The position numbers and the translations under genes were made by a program. Shown piece after piece: positions 5,721-7,818 of a DNA stretch of 7,818 bases; the first letter of the stretch is position 1; the number at the start of each line of letters is the position of its first letter. The notes below the pieces were generated by a model. That model was not told the origin of the DNA. It ran no database searches and saw nothing but the letters and a program-made list of their open reading frames with translations. Location of the stretch: contig DOWG01000085.1 of the NCBI GenBank assembly GCA_003519685.1, forward strand, positions 1-7,818, read 5' to 3'. Source of the DNA: Lachnospiraceae bacterium (GTDB lineage Bacteria > Bacillota > Clostridia > Lachnospirales > Lachnospiraceae).

Positions 5721-5727
5721 CCTCCCT
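5721..5727 (-). promoter_or_regulatory. Orphan Shine-Dalgarno-like sequence
   Basis: AGGGAGG on the minus strand, an excellent ribosome-binding match, has no ATG, GTG or TTG at usable distance; AAATAGTCTCG and the first leader hairpin follow instead. It may be a remnant, or a non-initiating site where a bound 30S subunit shields processed mRNA from 5' exonuclease, as described for the STAB-SD of Bacillus thuringiensis cry mRNA. The function is inferred. Confidence 0.4.
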
Positions 5728-5775
5728 AATTCATTTTTTGGTTGAAATTAAATTGTAAGAAAATGCTTTATTTCA

Positions 5776-6618
5776 TTATTCTTTGACAGAGCCACCCATG
5801 ACACCTGCAACGAATTGTTTTTGAAATATAAGGAATATTATTAATATTGGCAGCGTTGCAATTGATGTTGCCAGCATAATCACCGCATAATTTTTATTGG
5901 TAGGATTCCCATCCAGCATTGCGAGTGCTACCGGGAAGGTATATTTTGTTTTGCTCCCCAGAATAATTAGCGGCCACATGAAGTTATTCCACATGGAAGT
6001 AAACATATAGATAACGAGGGCTCCCAATGCGGGCTTTACATTCGGTAAAACAATACTGAAAAAGGTTCTGGTCTCCGTAGAGCCGTCGATCCTGGCCGCC
6101 TCAATCAATGCGGTAGGAAAGCTCAGCATGTTCTGCCTCATTAGGAATACACCGAACGAGTTGGCAAGCATCGGAAGTATTACGCCCCAATGGCTGTCCG
6201 TCATCCCTGCTCCAATCATCATCTTAAACCACGGTACATATAAAACCTGCGTCGGAATCATCATGGACAGCATGATAAATCCGAAGATGACCGTTCTTCC
6301 CACAAAATTAAATTTTGCTAAGATATAGCCGGCTGCAGAATATATAAATACGGCCAGCAAGGTATAAACGATTGATACAAAAAGTGTGTTATAAGTCGTA
6401 AGCAATATATCCATTCGTTCGGATAGCATCTTAAAGTTTTCAGCCAAGTAGGGACCGAATGATAATTTTGGCGGGTTTGAGAGGATGTCCTTGTTCGTAT
6501 TGGATCCCGATATAAACATGAAATAAAATGGAAAGATTGAAATAAATGTAGTGATTGCTAAAAATATATAGATTACGACATGACCGATCCGGCTCTTCTT
6601 TTTCGTATCATTAACCAT
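5776..6618 (-). CDS. Sugar ABC transporter permease, MalG/MsmG type
   Basis: A 280-residue integral membrane protein. An N-terminal basic stretch (MVNDTKKKSRIG) is followed by a membrane helix, and the hydrophobic segments fit the usual six helices. The EAA loop that contacts the ATPase is complete: EAARIDGSTETRTFF, then SIVLPNVKP (about residues 170-196). The C-terminal VAGVMGGSVKE is the usual ending of MalG-like subunits. It forms the channel with the permease encoded 17 bases upstream. The start ATG 6618 has an AGGAGG ribosome site, although the spacer to the ATG is rather long. No ATP-binding subunit gene is in the operon; many Firmicutes share one MsmK-like ATPase among several CUT1 transporters. 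Confidence 0.94.
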   Translation of the reverse strand: MVNDTKKKSRIGHVVIYIFLAITTFISIFPFYFMFISGSNTNKDILSNPPKLSFGPYLAENFKMLSERMDILLTTYNTLFVSIVYTLLAVFIYSAAGYILAKFNFVGRTVIFGFIMLSMMIPTQVLYVPWFKMMIGAGMTDSHWGVILPMLANSFGVFLMRQNMLSFPTALIEAARIDGSTETRTFFSIVLPNVKPALGALVIYMFTSMWNNFMWPLIILGSKTKYTFPVALAMLDGNPTNKNYAVIMLATSIATLPILIIFLIFQKQFVAGVMGGSVKE

Positions 6619-6635
6619 TTCTTTCTTCCTCCTCT

Positions 6636-7529
6636 CTAATTATCCTTTATTTTAAATTGCAGCACCGATAAGATTCCGATGATAAATACCATCACATATC
6701 CAATTGCCGATGCGTACCCGAAGTTCATATAGACAAAGCCATTGTTATATAAGTACTGGCCAATGGTTATTGTTGCATAATCCGGTCCGCCCTGCGTCAA
6801 TACATAGGGCTCATCGAACAGCTGCAGAGTTCCAATGGTTGATGTGATCGTAGTAAACAGGAGGATCGGCTTCACCATCGGCACCGTGATATATGTGAGC
6901 TTCTTCCAGAAGCCGGCTCCGTCAATTGCAGCGGATTCGTATACGCTTTCCGGTATGGCCTGTAATCCCGCAAGCAGAATAATCATATTGTATCCGGTCC
7001 ATCTCCAGGTAATGGAAATGATAATCGAGAATCTGGCCGGCCATTTGGAATAGAACCATTGAACCTTATCACCGCCAAGCGCGCTAATTACGTAGTTTAT
7101 TAATCCATAATCTCCATTAAACAATACTTTAAATACTAAGGCGTAGGCAACTAACGCTGTAATGGAAGGGAGAAAAATACTGGTTCTCCAAAAGGCCTTT
7201 CCCTTAACATGTTTCTCTTCTACAAAAACGGCGATAATCAAGGCAAGCCCTATCATAATCGGTACCTGGACAATCAGATAGAAAAATGTGTTCATCAATG
7301 CCTTATAAAAAATCGGATCCTTAAACAGGACAATGTAGTTTTTTAGTCCGACAAAACTATAGGTGCCATGCTTAAATTCCTGAAAGCTTAAAATCAGTGA
7401 ATAAACAATCGGATATACCATAAATACTACAAAGATAATTACCGTTGGAGCAATCAAAAAATAGGGAAAATTCTTTAGACTATTCAGCCTTCTCCATAAA
7501 CTTTTTGTCTCACCCTTGCCACGTTTCAT
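6636..7529 (-). CDS. Sugar ABC transporter permease, MalF/MsmF/UgpA type
   Basis: A 297-residue membrane protein. The basic N-terminus (MKRGKGETKSLWRR) precedes the first helix, FPYFLIAPTVIIFVVFMVYP, which is typical of the family. FVGLKNYIVLFKDPIFYKAL is the conserved external loop, and the EAA loop reads ESAAIDGAGFWKKLTYITVP near residues 198-218. LFDEPYVLTQGGPDYAT is another family block. It pairs with the downstream permease, whose start is 17 bases past this TAG stop. ATG 7529 has a strong AGGAGG ribosome site. The gene begins only 31 bases after the LacI-family regulator gene, so the two are very probably co-transcribed. Confidence 0.94.
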   Translation of the reverse strand: MKRGKGETKSLWRRLNSLKNFPYFLIAPTVIIFVVFMVYPIVYSLILSFQEFKHGTYSFVGLKNYIVLFKDPIFYKALMNTFFYLIVQVPIMIGLALIIAVFVEEKHVKGKAFWRTSIFLPSITALVAYALVFKVLFNGDYGLINYVISALGGDKVQWFYSKWPARFSIIISITWRWTGYNMIILLAGLQAIPESVYESAAIDGAGFWKKLTYITVPMVKPILLFTTITSTIGTLQLFDEPYVLTQGGPDYATITIGQYLYNNGFVYMNFGYASAIGYVMVFIIGILSVLQFKIKDN

Positions 7530-7560
7530 CTAATTCCCTCCTCCTTGTGTGTAATTCCCA

Positions 7561-7818
7561 TTATTTTATATTGATAACGCTTTCTCTCTCCATTAGTTTG
7601 GCGGGAATTACAACCTTTTTACAGATTTTACGTTCCGTATGGATTCGATCCTGAATTAATTCCACCGCGGTCTCTCCCATGAATTCCATGTAGAGCCGCA
7701 TGGTGGTCAGCGGCGGCAGCATATATTTTGCCGCCGGAATATCATTGACACCGATGATACTGATATCCTTTGGAATTTCCTTTCCAAGTTCATTCGCGCT
7801 TTTATAGCAGCCGGCTGC
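7561..7818 (-). CDS. LacI/GalR-family transcriptional regulator, C-terminal end (5' end outside window)
   Basis: The last 85 codons plus TAA are visible, in frame to the right edge. DISIIGVNDIPAAKYMLPPLTTMR and the following MGETAVELI are the classic end of the periplasmic-binding-like effector domain, and VIPAKLMERESV is the usual C-terminal strand motif. The N-terminal helix-turn-helix is beyond the window. Such regulators bind operators near their own operon and respond to a sugar. Here it is the first visible gene of the transporter operon and is followed after 31 bases by the first permease, so it probably controls sugar uptake and its own expression. The ligand is unknown. Confidence 0.93.
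   Translation of the reverse strand, partial: AAGCYKSANELGKEIPKDISIIGVNDIPAAKYMLPPLTTMRLYMEFMGETAVELIQDRIHTERKICKKVVIPAKLMERESVINIK
7572..7585. promoter_or_regulatory. Possible intragenic cre site (CcpA)
   Basis: TGATAACGCTTTCT matches 13 of 14 positions of the Bacillus consensus TGWNANCGNTNWCA. It lies in the last codons of the regulator gene, 43-56 bases before the first permease. The conserved C-terminal residues RESV encode a GAAAGCGTT core by themselves, so the match may be a by-product of coding. Confidence 0.25.

Noticed and set aside
5730..5775. TGAAAT/ATTTCA inverted bases after the second permease as a possible terminator.
   Set aside because: The six AT-rich pairs enclose over 20 bases and are not followed by a U-run on the minus strand; they would not end transcription reliably.

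Overview
The window looks like part of a chromosome from a low-to-mid GC Gram-positive anaerobe, most likely a clostridium of the Lachnospiraceae type. This is inferred from strong AGGAGG-type ribosome sites, a class II (Firmicutes-type) GalT, a lipoprotein-anchored CUT1 sugar ABC transporter with no ATPase gene of its own in view, and a TxpA/BsrG-like type I toxin. The exact species cannot be read from the sequence.

Layout. On the + strand, 1-717 is the 3' part of an HD-GYP cyclic-di-GMP phosphodiesterase gene. Everything else recognisable as protein-coding is on the minus strand. A DUF4143-type AAA ATPase (1924-701) converges on the HD-GYP gene and overlaps its last 17 bases. Its upstream region carries a perfect TTGACA -35 box and two 39-bp imperfect palindromes that share an identical 15-bp centre, one of them covering the -10/start-site region. 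Then comes galT (3743-2145). Beyond galT, 3744-4308 is not empty. It holds a compact type I toxin-antitoxin locus: a 38-codon membrane toxin gene (4221-4105), a convergent antisense RNA of about 120 nt (about 3989-4111, + strand) with an extended -10 promoter, a shared hairpin between the two 3' ends, a rho-independent terminator for the toxin mRNA, and a hairpin over the toxin's ribosome site. Finally, reading leftward from the right edge, there is a sugar-uptake operon: the C-terminal end of a LacI-family regulator (7818-7561), two CUT1 permeases (7529-6636 and 6618-5776) and the sugar-binding lipoprotein (5598-4309).

How the parts work together. The regulator, two permeases and binding protein are closely spaced and co-directional and probably form one sugar-responsive operon. 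The shared multi-sugar ATPase would be encoded elsewhere. GalT, on the same strand but behind a terminator and with its own likely promoter, would handle galactose-1-phosphate. This makes a galactose-containing substrate possible but unproven. The 177-base gap before the binding-protein gene contains an orphan Shine-Dalgarno sequence and a run of four small hairpins with similar seven-base loops, suggesting mRNA processing or stabilisation that raises binding-protein output. A related hairpin lies in the galT leader.

The items most worth a second look are the type I toxin-antitoxin locus, the paired palindromes in front of the ATPase gene, and the loop-conserved hairpin series in the transporter operon.
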